64,000 nt of DNA from Eucommia ulmoides (lineage: Eukaryota; Streptophyta; Magnoliopsida; Garryales; Eucommiaceae): positions 9,981,240 through 10,045,239 of the forward strand of contig CM028338.1 of assembly GCA_016647705.1 (NCBI GenBank), written 5' to 3'. The number at the start of each line of letters is the position of its first letter. Position 1 is the stretch's first letter. The notes beneath the pieces were generated by a model that worked only from the letters and a program-made list of their open reading frames with translations, had not been told where the DNA came from and searched no databases. This document shows positions 49,407 to 60,860 of the stretch, one piece after another. The translations under genes were made by a program, and so were the position numbers.

Positions 49407-50865
49407 GGGCGCCAAAGAACAGGGTAAATTAGTGTAGAAACCGCACGAATATAGAGGAAAGTATATTTTGTGAGTCTCAAATCACAAATAGGAGGCTAGA
49501 AATAGAATCAGAATGTTAAAAAATCCCAAAAACCGATCCAACTTTGCAGAAAACGGATCTATAAAAGGCCTGAACCGGTCCAAAGAAAGTTTACCTCAAT
49601 GAACTGTGACGTGGCAGCAGGGGTTGATGTGGTGGCGATGTGGCAAAGTCAACGGTTAACGTGGCAAGTTCAACTGTTGGCGTGGCGATGATTGGCAACT
49701 AGCATAGCGATGCAATTTAAGCCAACTCGACTATTAACTGGTGCTTAGGTAGGGCTAACGTGACAGATAATAGGACTGACGTAGAGGTGGACAGCAAGAG
49801 GTGCGTGGATTCGACGTACGGTGATGTTGTCTCCTATTTTAGGCAAGTGGGATATCTAAACTGACCATGGTTGATTGCATTTGACTCGTCTCGTCAAGAT
49901 GGCCGCTAATGAATTTGGAGCATCGGTTAAGACGGTAGAGCCCCAAATCAATGATGGCAAGTGGTGGTGTCACTGCTAGCATTTAGCGGCACGTGTAAGT
50001 GCCTGAAATCTCTGTTGGCGGTGGGTGTGATGGAGTTTCACTCCTCTCTTCGAGACGAAGGTGTTGATGTGGTGAGAGACAATTTCAAAGCAGTGGTGAT
50101 ATCCATTGTAATCAACAGATATAATGGCGTTGCAGAAGGCTTGTTAGGTTAGGGTTTCAAAAATTTTAATTGGAATAGGGCTAAGAAACATTGACTCTTG
50201 ATACTCTTGTTATATTTGTAAGATTTTTTTACTGATTTTTTATTAAATTATAGGGGTAAAGAATCGTTGAACAAAATTATTTTTTTTATAACTGCAAAAA
50301 GAGAGAGCAATGTGAAAAATCATGAAAAATATCCCCCAAATAATGGAATCCATCTAATTTTTGTGACAAAAAAATTTATTGGATCAAATTAAGATGAATT
50401 ACAATATACGAGGCCAAAGGTGTCACCTTTGAAAACCTCCACGTCCATTTAAATAATCCACCCAAACATAAAGAAGGAAAATTTACAAAAATGCCCCTTA
50501 CTAATTACATTTCATCCGATTTTGTTAACAAAATTTACAATTGGATCAAATTGAAACAAAAATAAAACTCAAGGGACTAAATATGCAACTTTGTAAACCT
50601 CAAGTACCACATAAGCACCCATCCCAAATTTTAGGGAACAAAAATACAATTCTCCTTAAATATATATAGGGCATTACCTTTAATTTCTATTTTTCTATAA
50701 TTAATATCCCAATAACTCACTATTTCACAAATCTAACTAAAATTAAGGAGGAAAAAAATGTTTTCCATTAACATTAAATTTAATTAATATTTTTAAAATT
50801 AGTCCTCAAAATGTGTAGACAAATTGTGTAGACCAAAATGTATATCATCCTATTTTATATGATAG
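49407..50865 (-). other. Leader/upstream region of the copia element and flank
   Basis: No 5' LTR could be recognised. On the minus strand 'gagtatcaagagtcaatg' near 50190-50207 resembles a mutated Met-tRNA primer site. 49600-49780 carries many 'acgtggc' and 'gtggcgatg' words. Beyond 50230 the sequence is AT-rich. Confidence 0.4.
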
Positions 50866-52288
50866 ACTAACGTATAATCCGTGCATGAAGGCATGATTTT
50901 ACAAAATAACCCTAATATAAAAAATCTTACGATATTTTTTTTTTTTTAAATTGTGGCTTCAGGTGGAGGTTATGTGCTAGTAAAAATTATAAAGGAAGAA
51001 TAAAAAAAACATAATTCATGCATGTATACTCGAGAAGTAAAAAATAAAATTCAAAAAAATGTAGTCTAATTGAAAAAAAAAATACAACCTGAGAAGTACA
51101 TGAAAATCTTGTCTTTTTTGTTTTCAATGCAATACAAACACCAAAAAGAGAGCTACGATCCTTTGATCATTTGTAAAAAAATTAAGCACAAAAAAATAGA
51201 CAATTTTAGAAAGAACAAAAATTCTGAAATAAATCAAGTAAAGCATAAAATTGAAGTAATTCAGAATTCAAATAACCTTTAATATCAAAAAACAGATGTG
51301 ACAAAAAAACTTTATATCAAACACAGTAAAGAAAAATAATTTTGAATCAAGGAGACTATATATAGAAAAGTGCAACCACAAACCAATTAGTTAATATATA
51401 CTTCAAAAAAAAAAAATTAAAACTGCAAAAAAAAAATAAAAAATCTTCTATTTAAATGATCGTCATCACAAAACACAGTAGTCGAAGTCAATTGATAGTT
51501 GTTTAAATACAAAAAAACTCAACTCCAAAATATAATAACAACTACAGTAAAGGTAGTTTAAACATATGATCAAGTTTAAGACCCACAATTCTACCAATTT
51601 AAGGATAATAATTTGTGTTTATTATACATAGGGATGAAATTTGAAGAAATCCAAAAGCCAAGAGTAAAAAAAATCCTGAGTAATAAATTCGCACAATTTG
51701 ATTTAAATTTTACATCATTCTTGATTGCATCGGTGTTCAATGTGACATTGAGATTATTTGTGTTTAATGAGCTAAAGAATATTTTTATTTCAATTGGCTA
51801 TGGTAGTATTAAATTCAGTTGGGTTAGATTATTATAAGTGAAACTCCAAAAGAAATTAAATAGAATATAAGTGTATAAATAATGGTGCGCAACAATCATA
51901 CCCCTAAAGATTATATAGATTATTTTTAAAATTAAAATCAAGAAACTAAAAGAGGTAGACCTCAAAATAAAGAAATTGATAAATTCTCTGAATGTAATCA
52001 ATGCAACAAACAAACCTTTATACAACATAATGTTACAATAACATAATTATACAATCAAATCCTGATAAATGAGCATAATTTTTACCTCCGGATACAGAGA
52101 AATAAAAGTCATGGGATACCACTGAATGAATGTTTTCATGATAATCCCACTTCAGAAATTAACTTATCTAACAACAAAATACGTTCACTCCTACCAAAAA
52201 AAAAATTGCTATATGATGAATGAAACTTCTAGAATTAACAATTTAAGAATGAAATTTCTCATATAACTCCTAATTGAAAACCATAAAT
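50866..52288. repeat. Duplicated non-coding block, copy 2
   Basis: Copy 2 of the block at 44018-44995, longer by two segments (about 51553-51705 and 51762-52010) absent from copy 1. Identity looks moderate with many indels, so the duplication is old. No consistent reading frame is conserved. Confidence 0.88.
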
Positions 52289-53390
52289 TAAAATTACCAA
52301 ACGTAACTGAAAAATACTTATACTTTCTGGGTAGAGATTCCCTAAGAACAATACAATTTCTCCCTCTATTGTTAAGAAATTACCTAATTATTTTACTCTT
52401 TGGTAAATCTCACTCATTATCTCAAAATTAAAATTAAAGTAATCTATCACCAACTCTATTAAAACCAAAGAGAGGAATAGAGAGATAAGAAATAAGAAAT
52501 AAAAATTAAATAATATGAAATAAACGACAAAAAAAATATATTTGCGATGATATTTTTGTCAACAAAATGTGGTATGGAGTTTCTTTGGTAAACTAAAATA
52601 AAAAGATAAGTGGTATCTTAGATATTAAGAAAATGATAAGGATATCCTGAGTATTTATTGAAATGATAGAGATATCTCGGGTTTAAATTTGAAAATAAAA
52701 CTTATAAAATTTATTTATTGTATATCATCCAAACTTTAACCAATTAAATCTTAAAACTGACGTTTAAACAAATCTATTGTTCAATGTTAATGTATCTGAA
52801 CCTTATTTATCTTAATAAAAAACGTAGTTCCTATCTATCTATACATAGACACATCTATATATTTTCTTATCTCGCAGATTTCACACATATCAATACAATT
52901 GATTAATATTCTCTTAATATTCTGTCTATCGATTATTTTAATATTTTAATTAAAATTTAATAATTTAAAAATACTAATACTAATCAACAAAATAGGTGGT
53001 AGCCTCTTTTGTAGGAAAGTGTTTTTTTTTTTTCCCTTTGTGCTGCCATTGCTTTATTTTCTTCTTAAAAATAAAAAAATTGAATAAAAGTGATCTTTAC
53101 CAAAACGAAACAGAGGAAGGAAAAAGAAAAGTGTCACATGGCAAGAGAAGACAAAACAATTGTTGTCTCCATGTTTTAAGACTTGGAAGACTGGGTTTTT
53201 TGGGGGGCTCTTGTGTGCAGAACATCAGGGGTCCACTAGTTATTGAATATGATGACATCCCTCATCATGTCCTTACACCAAAATACTAATATAGTTTGAA
53301 ATTTGAAAATTAAATATTGAAGCTTGTTTTGTTTAATAAAGGAACTATTTACGAATTTAGTTGATTTTTTTTAAAAAAAATATATTAATC
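52289..53390. other. AT-rich DNA without recognisable content
   Basis: No element or gene was recognised. 53000-53290 contains a 97-codon frame on the plus strand with no family resemblance. Confidence 0.45.
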
Positions 53391-53391
53391 A

Positions 53392-53575
53392 ATGTTATAA
53401 AAGGTGTTTTCTGGGTGACCTCCAAACGAGCCCAAAGGCGAGGCATAGTAAAAATGTCCGTGGGCTAAGACTGGGGCGAAGTACTCCTTGGACACACACC
53501 CCAAACTTTTGGGTGGAGCCTTGAGTGTAAAAATTGGGTTAAACCTAGCGTTTGGGCGTAAGTCCAATGTTTTTT
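53392..53575 (+). repeat. GC-rich interspersed repeat, plus orientation
   Basis: Begins 'atgttataaaaggtgttttc' and continues 'gagcccaaaggcgaggcata' and 'ctggggcgaagtactcc'. Same family as 24780-24975, in opposite orientation. Confidence 0.6.
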
Positions 53576-53949
53576 TTTTATTTTTTTATTTCTATAAATT
53601 AAATGTTAATTAAAGTTAAGTTTTTTTATGATTTTAACTATATTTAACATTTAATTTAACACAACTCAAGTTACAATTAGAAATTAACTCTAAAATATGC
53701 TCGTCTTCCATTATTATCTGATTGGGTGATTAAATAAATATTTCTAGGGAGAATTGAACTTGCATCTTTGCTTATTTCTAGTTTCATTGTTTTCTGTTGT
53801 TAATAACTTAGCATAAATTTTTATACATATTGTCCATTATTTTTATTTTGCCATCTTACATTTTTTTTCCTAAAATTATTTTTAAGTATTTTTTAATTCT
53901 TATATATCTTTAAAATATTAAAAATTCATATTTCATAGGGATTACGTGA

Positions 53950-54150
53950 TGAGAATCATCAAGCAACATCAAAGGACACATTGCGTGTCCCGGTTGGGCC
54001 CATTACTAGGGCAAGATTCAAGAAGATCAAAGAAGCGCTTAATGGGTTAATTCAAAAGCTTTCGGCTGAATCGAAAACAATAAAGCCCAAATTAGGCCCA
54101 AATGACGTTCAAGGCCTAATCTATCTCATCAAAGTAAGTGAATGTGTTTA
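53950..54150 (+). pseudogene. 3' tail of Ty3/gypsy pol lying upstream of its LTR
   Basis: It reads VPVGPITRARFKKIKEALNG then LIQKLSAES and [20 protein letters not shown] with a stop at about 54150. The first 73 bases are homologous to 59954-60026, the end of the downstream pol. The remaining tail does not recur after 60026. This is the piece that makes the element look circularly permuted. Confidence 0.82.
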
Positions 54151-54731
54151 GACATGAACTCAAATGGACCAAGGCATGAGAACCATGAAATTCTCAGCAT
54201 ATTTATTTTATTTATTTGTATTTGTTTTTTAATTTAGGTTATTTATTTGATAATTTGTAAGGCATGATTGCCAACTTAGCCTTTTCCTTTTTAGATTAGG
54301 AGTAGGGTTTCTTTATTTCTCTAGGGTTTCTTTTTTTTTTGTATTGTAGCTGCACTGTTCACCGACACTGTTCACCGCACTATTCATTACCTATTTAAGA
54401 AAGTTGTATCCCACGAGGAAGATTAGATTATTTTGAATACAATTGTGAGAGTTTTTCTCTTAAGTTCTTTAACGAACTTTTCTTGAACTTATCAAGAATT
54501 TCTTGTGGCGTTCAAATCGTATATCTTTAGTTCATGATTCGTTATAATCATTGGGTCAGGATCATTACTTATGCTATTGGTTCGCGTTTCGTTCATAAAC
54601 GTTGGGTCAAGGTAATCTATCTTTCAATTTTTGTATTTTTAGTTCGTTCAAAATCTGATTTAGTTTCGATCTTCGCGAAGAAACCCTAAGTTAGTTTCAG
54701 GTCTCACTAACACTTGGTGAGGTTCGTATCA
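54151..54731 (+). mobile_element. Single LTR of the Ty3/gypsy copy
   Basis: The right end CA at 54731 is followed by two T and the primer binding site. It matches the LTR at 27200-27884 through 'tcttgtggcgttcaaa', 'ttataatcattgggtca' and 'aacgttgggtcaagg'. The left border is estimated. Confidence 0.75.
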
Positions 54732-54733
54732 TT

Positions 54734-54749
54734 TGGTATCAAAGTAAGG
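54734..54749 (+). promoter_or_regulatory. Primer binding site for initiator-Met tRNA
   Basis: TGGTATCAAAGTAAGG differs from the canonical TGGTATCAGAGCAAGG at two positions, both G-to-A or C-to-T. It sits two bases after the LTR. Confidence 0.85.
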
Positions 54750-54986
54750 TCTAAATTAGGTTTCATCTATCTTTTTTCTTTTTCGTTCATTCATATCTAT
54801 TCCTTCATAATAAAAAAATTCCTCTTGACCAAATTATATCATCAGATCTATTGCGTTTTTTTTTTTTTTTTTCGTTTTAATTCAAATCTGGTCCGATCTT
54901 GAAAAAAAAAACGCGGTGTATCTTTGTTCTGATCATATTTTTTATTTAAATATTGTACTTCTTCAAATCTCGATTTAAAGTTGCTG

Positions 54987-55036
<50 letters not shown>

Positions 55037-55384
55037 TTCAACAGCCCCCCCAACAAAAATTAAGAATAATTTCTTCTTATTCTATTCCATAAACTTTTCT
55101 TTGTGCTCTTCTTGTTCCCTTTGTTTAGTTCCTAAAATCTCATTCTTAGTTAATCAAATTGTTGAGTTTGGATTGCTACAGGAAAATTTCTGATTGAGAT
55201 TGGTTAAGTTCAACAAAGAACTAAAAGAGGGAATTAATGTGTGAAAAAAAGCAAGAGAGTATATGCTTATAAGAGGGTAAAAGCCGAATTCAAGTGATAC
55301 ACGAGTGGAGTGATATAGTTTGAGTGCAAACACGTGAGAGAGTGCTTGTGAGGTTTGCTAACTTTGTTTTGCAGGTTACTAAAC
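54750..55384 (+). other. gypsy leader between the primer site and gag
   Basis: Non-coding leader with a poly-A run of about 39 bases (54990-55028). No gene. Confidence 0.7.
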
Positions 55385-56470
55385 ATGTCTCGAGAAACAA
55401 ACAAAGGCTCATCCGATGAAGCACATGAAAAGATGGACATAATGGACGTAAAAGTTTTCTACAAGGCCTTGGAGCAAAAGTTTCAACAGTTGAACTTGCG
55501 GTTTGATGAAGTGCATGAGCGACTTGACAAAGTTGAGTCTAGTGCACAAAAGGGGCAACCACCGAGAGCTCCTAATGTGCAACGAAGAAAGAGGAATCAA
55601 CCTCAGTTCGAGTATGAAGATGATTATGGTGATGACCAAGATGAAGACGATCGTGTCTCTAATACAAGCTTGGGCAGATATGGGAGTGGACATGGAAATA
55701 GAGAAGATAGACATAGAGAGCGGATTGATAATAACTTGGAAAGTATCAAGGTGAAGATACCCTCATTCCAAGGGAAAAAAGATCCTGAAGCATATTTAGA
55801 GTGGGAGAAGAAGGTGGAGTTGATCTTTGAGTGCCACAATTACTTCAAGGAGAAAAAGGTAAAAATCGTTGTAATTGAGTTTATTGACTATGCTATAATA
55901 TGGTGGGATCAACTTGTGATAAATAGGAGGAAGAACCATGAGAGGCCTATCGTGACGTGGGCGAAAATGAAGGCCATCATGAGGAGGCGGTTTGTCCCTA
56001 GTCACTACTATAGGGACTTATATCAGAAATTATAAAACCTTACGCAAGGCTATCGGAGCGTGGATGATTACTACAAGGAGATGGAGGTTGCTATTCTCTG
56101 GGCTAATTTCGAGGAGGATAGAGAAGCTACCATAGCAAGGTTCTTGAATGGGCTAAATCCGGACATTGCCAACGTGGTGGAGTTGCAACATTACGTGGAG
56201 TTGGAGGACATGATTCACATGGCCATAAAAGTGGAACGATAGCTTAAAAAGAAAGGAACTCGATCATTTCAAAATTCAAGCTCCTCTAATTCATGGAGGC
56301 CGAATGGGAAGAAGGACGAAGGGGCTGTTTCAAAGTCCAAAATCGAACCCGCAAAAAGGAGAAATGATGTTCCCATTGCCAACAAAGGTAAAATTGAAAC
56401 CCAAACTCGTAACCGTGATATTAAATATTTTCGTTGTTTGGGAGTAGGTCACATAGCCTCATAATACCCA
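55385..56470 (+). pseudogene. Ty3/gypsy gag
   Basis: The ATG at 55385 opens MSRETNKGSSDEAHEKMDIM. Recognisable: coiled-coil part (ALEQKFQQLNLRFDEVHERL), acidic stretch (EYEDDYGDDQDEDD), then the capsid region IPSFQGKKDPEAYLEWEKKV, FECHNYFKEKK, WWDQLV, MKAIMRRRFVPSHYYRDLYQ and, after a stop at 56032-56034, SVDDYYKEMEVAILWANFEE. The zinc knuckle reads YFRCLGVGHIAS-stop-YPNK; one cysteine is Y and the second is flanked by a stop. So gag is broken by at least three stops. Confidence 0.92.
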
Positions 56471-57395
56471 AATAAAAGGACCATGATTGCACGTGTTGAT
56501 GGAGAGGTGGAAACCAAAAGTGAGAGTGATGATGATCAGATGCCACAACTTGAGGATGCTTGTGATGATGATGTGGAGTACCCGGTGGAGGGAGAGTCAC
56601 TTGTGGCAAGGCGTGCTTTAAGTGCCCAAGTTGCAGAGGATGACATGGAACAACAAAGGAAGAATATATTCCATACTAGATGCCATGTCAACAACAAGGT
56701 ATGTAGTATGATCATTGATGGGGGAAGTTGCACTAATGTGGCTAGCACTACTTTAGTAGAGAAACTGAATTTACCTATCTTGAAACATCCTAGACCTTAT
56801 AAATTGCAGTGGTTGAATGATTGTGGGGAGGTTCGGGTAAATAAGAAAGTGTTAGTTTCCTTTTCGATTAGGAAGTACAAGGATGAAGTACTTTGTGATG
56901 TTGTTCCAATCCAGGCGGGTCACATATTGTTGGGCAAGCCATAGCAATTTGATAGGAAGATTATTCATGACAGGTTCAAAAATAGGTACTCATTCGTCAA
57001 AGACAATAAAACCATTACTCTTGTGCCGTTGACTCCAAAACAAGTGTATGAGGATCAAATGAAATTGAAAAGGGAGAATGAGTTGAAAAAAACTTATGAG
57101 ACCGAGAGTTCAAAAAAAGATGAGAAAAAAAAAGTGAAAACATAAAAGAGAGTGAAAAGCAAAAAAGAAGTGGAAAAAATGAGAGAAAAACATAGAAACA
57201 AGTAAGCTTTTATGCTAAGGCAAGTGATATCAAGGGTGCTTTGTATGCAAATCGGCCTATATTTGTACTATTGTACAAAGAGGCGTGTTTTAATACTAAT
57301 GAATTTGACCAATCTTTGCTTAGTGTTGTTGTTTCCTTGTTGCAGGAATTTGAGGACGTGTCCCCTAACGATGTGCCTAGTGGATTGCCACCTAT
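56471..57395 (+). pseudogene. Ty3/gypsy protease
   Basis: Retropepsin active site MIIDGGSCTNVASTTLVEKL in the frame beginning 56483, preceded by NIFHTRCHVNNKVC and followed by VPIQAGHILLGKP with a stop (56942-56944). After the stop come FDRKIIHDRFKNRYSF and VPLTPKQVYEDQMKLKREN. The DGGSCTNVAS site is typical of plant gypsy proteases. A lysine-rich linker with frame loss leads to the reverse transcriptase. Confidence 0.9.
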
Positions 57396-58390
57396 TTGAG
57401 GTATTGAGCATCAAATTGACTTTGTGCAGGGTGCAACAATTCCTAACCGACCAGCCTATAGGAATAATCCAGAGGAGACGAAGGAATTTCAAAGGCAAGT
57501 GGAGGAGTTGCTAGCCAAGGGACACGTAAAAGAGAGCATGAGTCCGTGCACAGTACCGGTACTACTTATACCTAAGAAAGATGGAACTTGGCGTATGTGT
57601 GTTGATTGCTGAGCTATTAACAATATTACGGTAAAGTATCGACATCCCATTCCTAGGCTAGATGACATTTTAGATGAGTTTCATGAGTCATGTATTTTCT
57701 CTAAAATTGATTTGAAAAGTGGGTATCACCAACTTAGGATGAAAGAAGGTGATGAATGGAAAACTGCCTTTAAAACTAAATATGGATTGTATGAGTGGTT
57801 GGTAATGCCTTTTGGGCTAACTAATGCACCAAGTACATTCATGAGATTAATGAATTATGCATTGCGTGCGTTTATAGGCAAGTTTGTTGTGGTTTATTTT
57901 GATGATATTTTGGTGTATAGTAAGAGCTTAGATGAACATATTGATCATTTGTATTGTGTGCTTGATGTTCTAAGAAAAGAAAAATTATATGCAAATTTAA
58001 AGAAATGTTCTTTCTACTTGGACAAAGTTGTGTTTCTTGGCTATGTTGTTAGTTCGGAAGGGATTGCAATGGATGAGGAAAAGGTGAAGGCTATCAAAGA
58101 ATGGCCCACACCTAAGTCAATCACGGAGGTAAGAAATTTTCATGGTTTGACTAGTTTTTATCTTCGATTTATTAAAGATTTTAGTACACTAGCCGCACCA
58201 CTCACTGAAATTGTCAAAAAATCTGTGGGTTTTAAATGGGGTATGGAGCAAGAGCGTGCATTTAATGAGATTAAAGAACAGTTATGTGGTGCTTCTTTAT
58301 TAGCATTACCTAATTTTTCTAAAACTTTTGAGATTGAGTGTGATGCTTCGGGAATAGGCATTGGAGCTATTTTGATGCAGGAAAATTAAC
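57396..58390 (+). pseudogene. Ty3/gypsy reverse transcriptase and start of RNase H
   Basis: In order: QGATIPNRPAYRNNPEETKE, SMSPCTVPVLLIPKKDGTWR with MCVDC, a stop (TGA at 57609-57611, where arginine is expected), [57 protein letters not shown], and the intact catalytic motif [11 protein letters not shown]. Then [40 protein letters not shown] and the RNase H start [20 protein letters not shown] before a stop (58387-58389). The catalytic Y-x-D-D is conserved even though the frame is not. Confidence 0.93.
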
Positions 58391-58815
58391 TAATAGCATA
58401 CTTTAGCGAAAAGCTAAATAGGGCAGCATTGAATTACCCAACATATGATAAGGAGCTTTTTGCGTTGGTGAGAACATTGGAGACTTGGCAACATTACCTG
58501 TGGCCGAGAGAGTTTGTCATACATACCGATCATGAGTCCTTGAAGCACTTGAAGGGACAAGGTAAGTTAAATAGAAGGCATGCCAAGTAGATGGAATTCA
58601 TTAAAACCTTCCCTTATGTAATCAAATACAAACAAGGTAAGAAAAATATTGTGGCTGATGCACTCTCCAGAAGGTACGCCCTTGTCTCTACATTAAATGC
58701 AAAGCTACTGGGATTTGAATATGTTAAAGAATTGTATGCTAATGATGATGATTTTGCTAGTGTGTTTGGTGCATATGAGAAGACATCGTTTGGTAAGCTC
58801 TATAGACTAGATTAG
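58391..58815 (+). pseudogene. Ty3/gypsy RNase H, second part
   Basis: [20 protein letters not shown] then [33 protein letters not shown] and RHAK followed by TAG (58588-58590) where TGG is expected, then [20 protein letters not shown] and [14 protein letters not shown]. The conserved D in TDHESL and D in ADALSRR are present. Confidence 0.92.
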
Positions 58816-60077
58816 TACTTGTTTAGAGAAAATAGACTTTGTGTGCCTGATAGTTCTATGCATGAGTTACTCGTGCATGAAGCACATGGGGGTGGTTTGA
58901 TGGGTCATTTTGGTGTGAGAAAGACTTTAGACATGTTACATGAACACTTCTTTTGGCCAAAGATAAAACGTGATGTGGAGAGAGTTTGTGCTAGGTGTGT
59001 TACGTGTAGGCAAGCCAAATATAGAGTCTTACCACATGGATTATGCACTCCCTTGTCCGTACCTAGTGCGTCTTGGATGGATATTTCCATGGACTTTGTT
59101 TTAGGCTTGCCTAGGTCAAGAAAAGTTAGGGATTCGATTTTTGTGGTTGTTGATAGGTTTCTAAGATGGCACATTTCATATCTTGTAATAAAATTGATGA
59201 TACGACCCACGTCACAGATTTGTTCTGTAGAGAGATAGTACGTCTCCATGATGCTCCTAAGAGTATTGTATCTGATCGTGATGTTAAGTTCTTTAGTTAT
59301 TTTTGGAAAGTCTTGTGGGGAAAGATAGGAACTAAATTATTGTTCTCAACTACTTGTCACCCCCAAACGGATGGACAAACCGAGGTAGTAACTCAAACTT
59401 TATAGACTTTGTTGCGTACTATAATTCAAAAGAACTTGAAAAATTGGGAGGATTGTTTGCCGTTAATTGAATTTGCTTATAATCGGAGTGTTCATTCTAC
59501 TATTGATTTTTCACTATTTGAGATTGTTTATAGTTTTAATCCACTAATTCCTTTGGATTTGTTGCCTTTGCCAGCCAATGAGAGGGCTAGTTTGGATGGA
59601 CAAAAAAAGGCTGAGATGGTGAAGAAACTCCATGAAAGTGTACGACAACACATAGAGAAGAAAAATAAGCAATATGCAAAGAAAGCAAATAAGGGTCGTA
59701 GACGAGTCATCTTTGAACCGGGTGATTGGGTTTGGGTGCATATGAGAAAAGAAAGATTTCCCGCCCATAGGCAGACCAAGCTACATCCTAGAGGGGATGG
59801 TCCATTTCAAGTCCTTCAGAAGATCAATGATAATGCGTACAAGTTGGATCTTCCAGGTGAGTATAACGTTAGTGCTACATTTAATATTTCTGATCTTTCT
59901 CCGTTTGATGTAGGTGAAGATTCGAGGTCGAATCCTTTTGAAGAAAGGGGGGATGATGAGAATCAACAAGTAACATCAAAGGATACATTGCATGTCCCGG
60001 TTGGGCCTATTACTAGGGCAAGATCTAAAATAATAATTGCATATATTCATAATTCATTGGTCAAACAATTAGATTAA
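58816..60077 (+). pseudogene. Ty3/gypsy integrase
   Basis: The HHCC zinc finger is complete: [40 protein letters not shown] and VTCRQAK. The core has [14 protein letters not shown] (first D), a one-base deletion near 59160, then VSDRDVKFF (second D) and [14 protein letters not shown]. The C-terminal part has [60 protein letters not shown] and NISDLSPFDVGEDS, a GPY/F-type module. Homology to the pol tail ends near 60026, and the last codons to the stop at 60075-60077 look like flanking DNA. No chromodomain is evident, and I cannot name the lineage. Confidence 0.92.
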
Positions 60078-60239
60078 TTAATATTCGCATGTCACTTACT
60101 GATTTTACAAGTACATTAGTGACTTGAACACACTCGATGAGCTTATGATTTTTGGAAGTTGTATGACAAACTACATAGATTATTTAACTATTTTGTATTA
60201 AGAGCATTAAATGCATTTTACATCTATATAATAAATCAG

Positions 60240-60860
60240 GACGGAAATAAAGAGGACCGTCGGATCGGAGATAAACCTCTAGATATTTTCTGACCGTCGG
60301 ATCATCTTATTAATACATATTTAGGAGAAATAGGGTTTCATAGATTCATTCAGCCGCAAGGTCTCCCCCTACTCACCCGAAACCTCAGCCCCTCCTTTCA
60401 TCTCTCTCCTTCTCTCTCTAACCCTCATGGCCACTGCCCCTACGAAACCACAACCATGGCGACAACAAAGACGACTTCTTTCCCTTTCGACGATGACGAC
60501 TATCCCTCCGTCGTAGATCCAGCCTACTCTTTCTCCTTCATCCATCACCAACGCATCGTCTAGCCATCGCCATCGTCTCGCCAACGCAACATCGTTAGCC
60601 TTTTAGCAAGTCGCGATGACGACGACGGCTATCCCTCACTCGCGACGTCAACGTCGACGATTTCTCCATCCCTCGCAACGATGATGACGATTTTTCCATT
60701 CCTCGCGACGGCGGTACCTTCATTACCAATGCTCAAGAAAAATTGTGAAGGTCGGTGAGTGGAATGTGGATGAAACCCTAGCAAAGCATCTCTCTCCGAG
60801 CCACAACAATTTTGGTATTACGGTGAATCCGCCTCTTTTTGGATGAAATAAGAGGTAAGT
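60240..60860 (+). promoter_or_regulatory. Possible transcript start of an unrecognised gene
   Basis: The motif 'gaccgtcggatc' occurs twice (about 60256 and 60291). It is followed by a CT-rich stretch (60360-60425) like a plant 5' UTR, then ATGs that open only short frames (about 30-35 codons; the second starts MATTKTTSFPFDDDDYPSVV) and a possible splice donor 'aggtaagtcc' at about 60852. Codon-like GC content and 'gacgacgacgg' words suggest a decayed or non-coding transcript. No product could be named. Confidence 0.3.

Noticed and set aside
44018..52288. Reading the two homologous blocks as the LTRs of the copia element itself
   Set aside because: The copia polypurine tract is followed at 45177 by a different LTR with its own TGTTAA/TTAACA ends, and sequence equivalent to that LTR was not seen beside copy 2.
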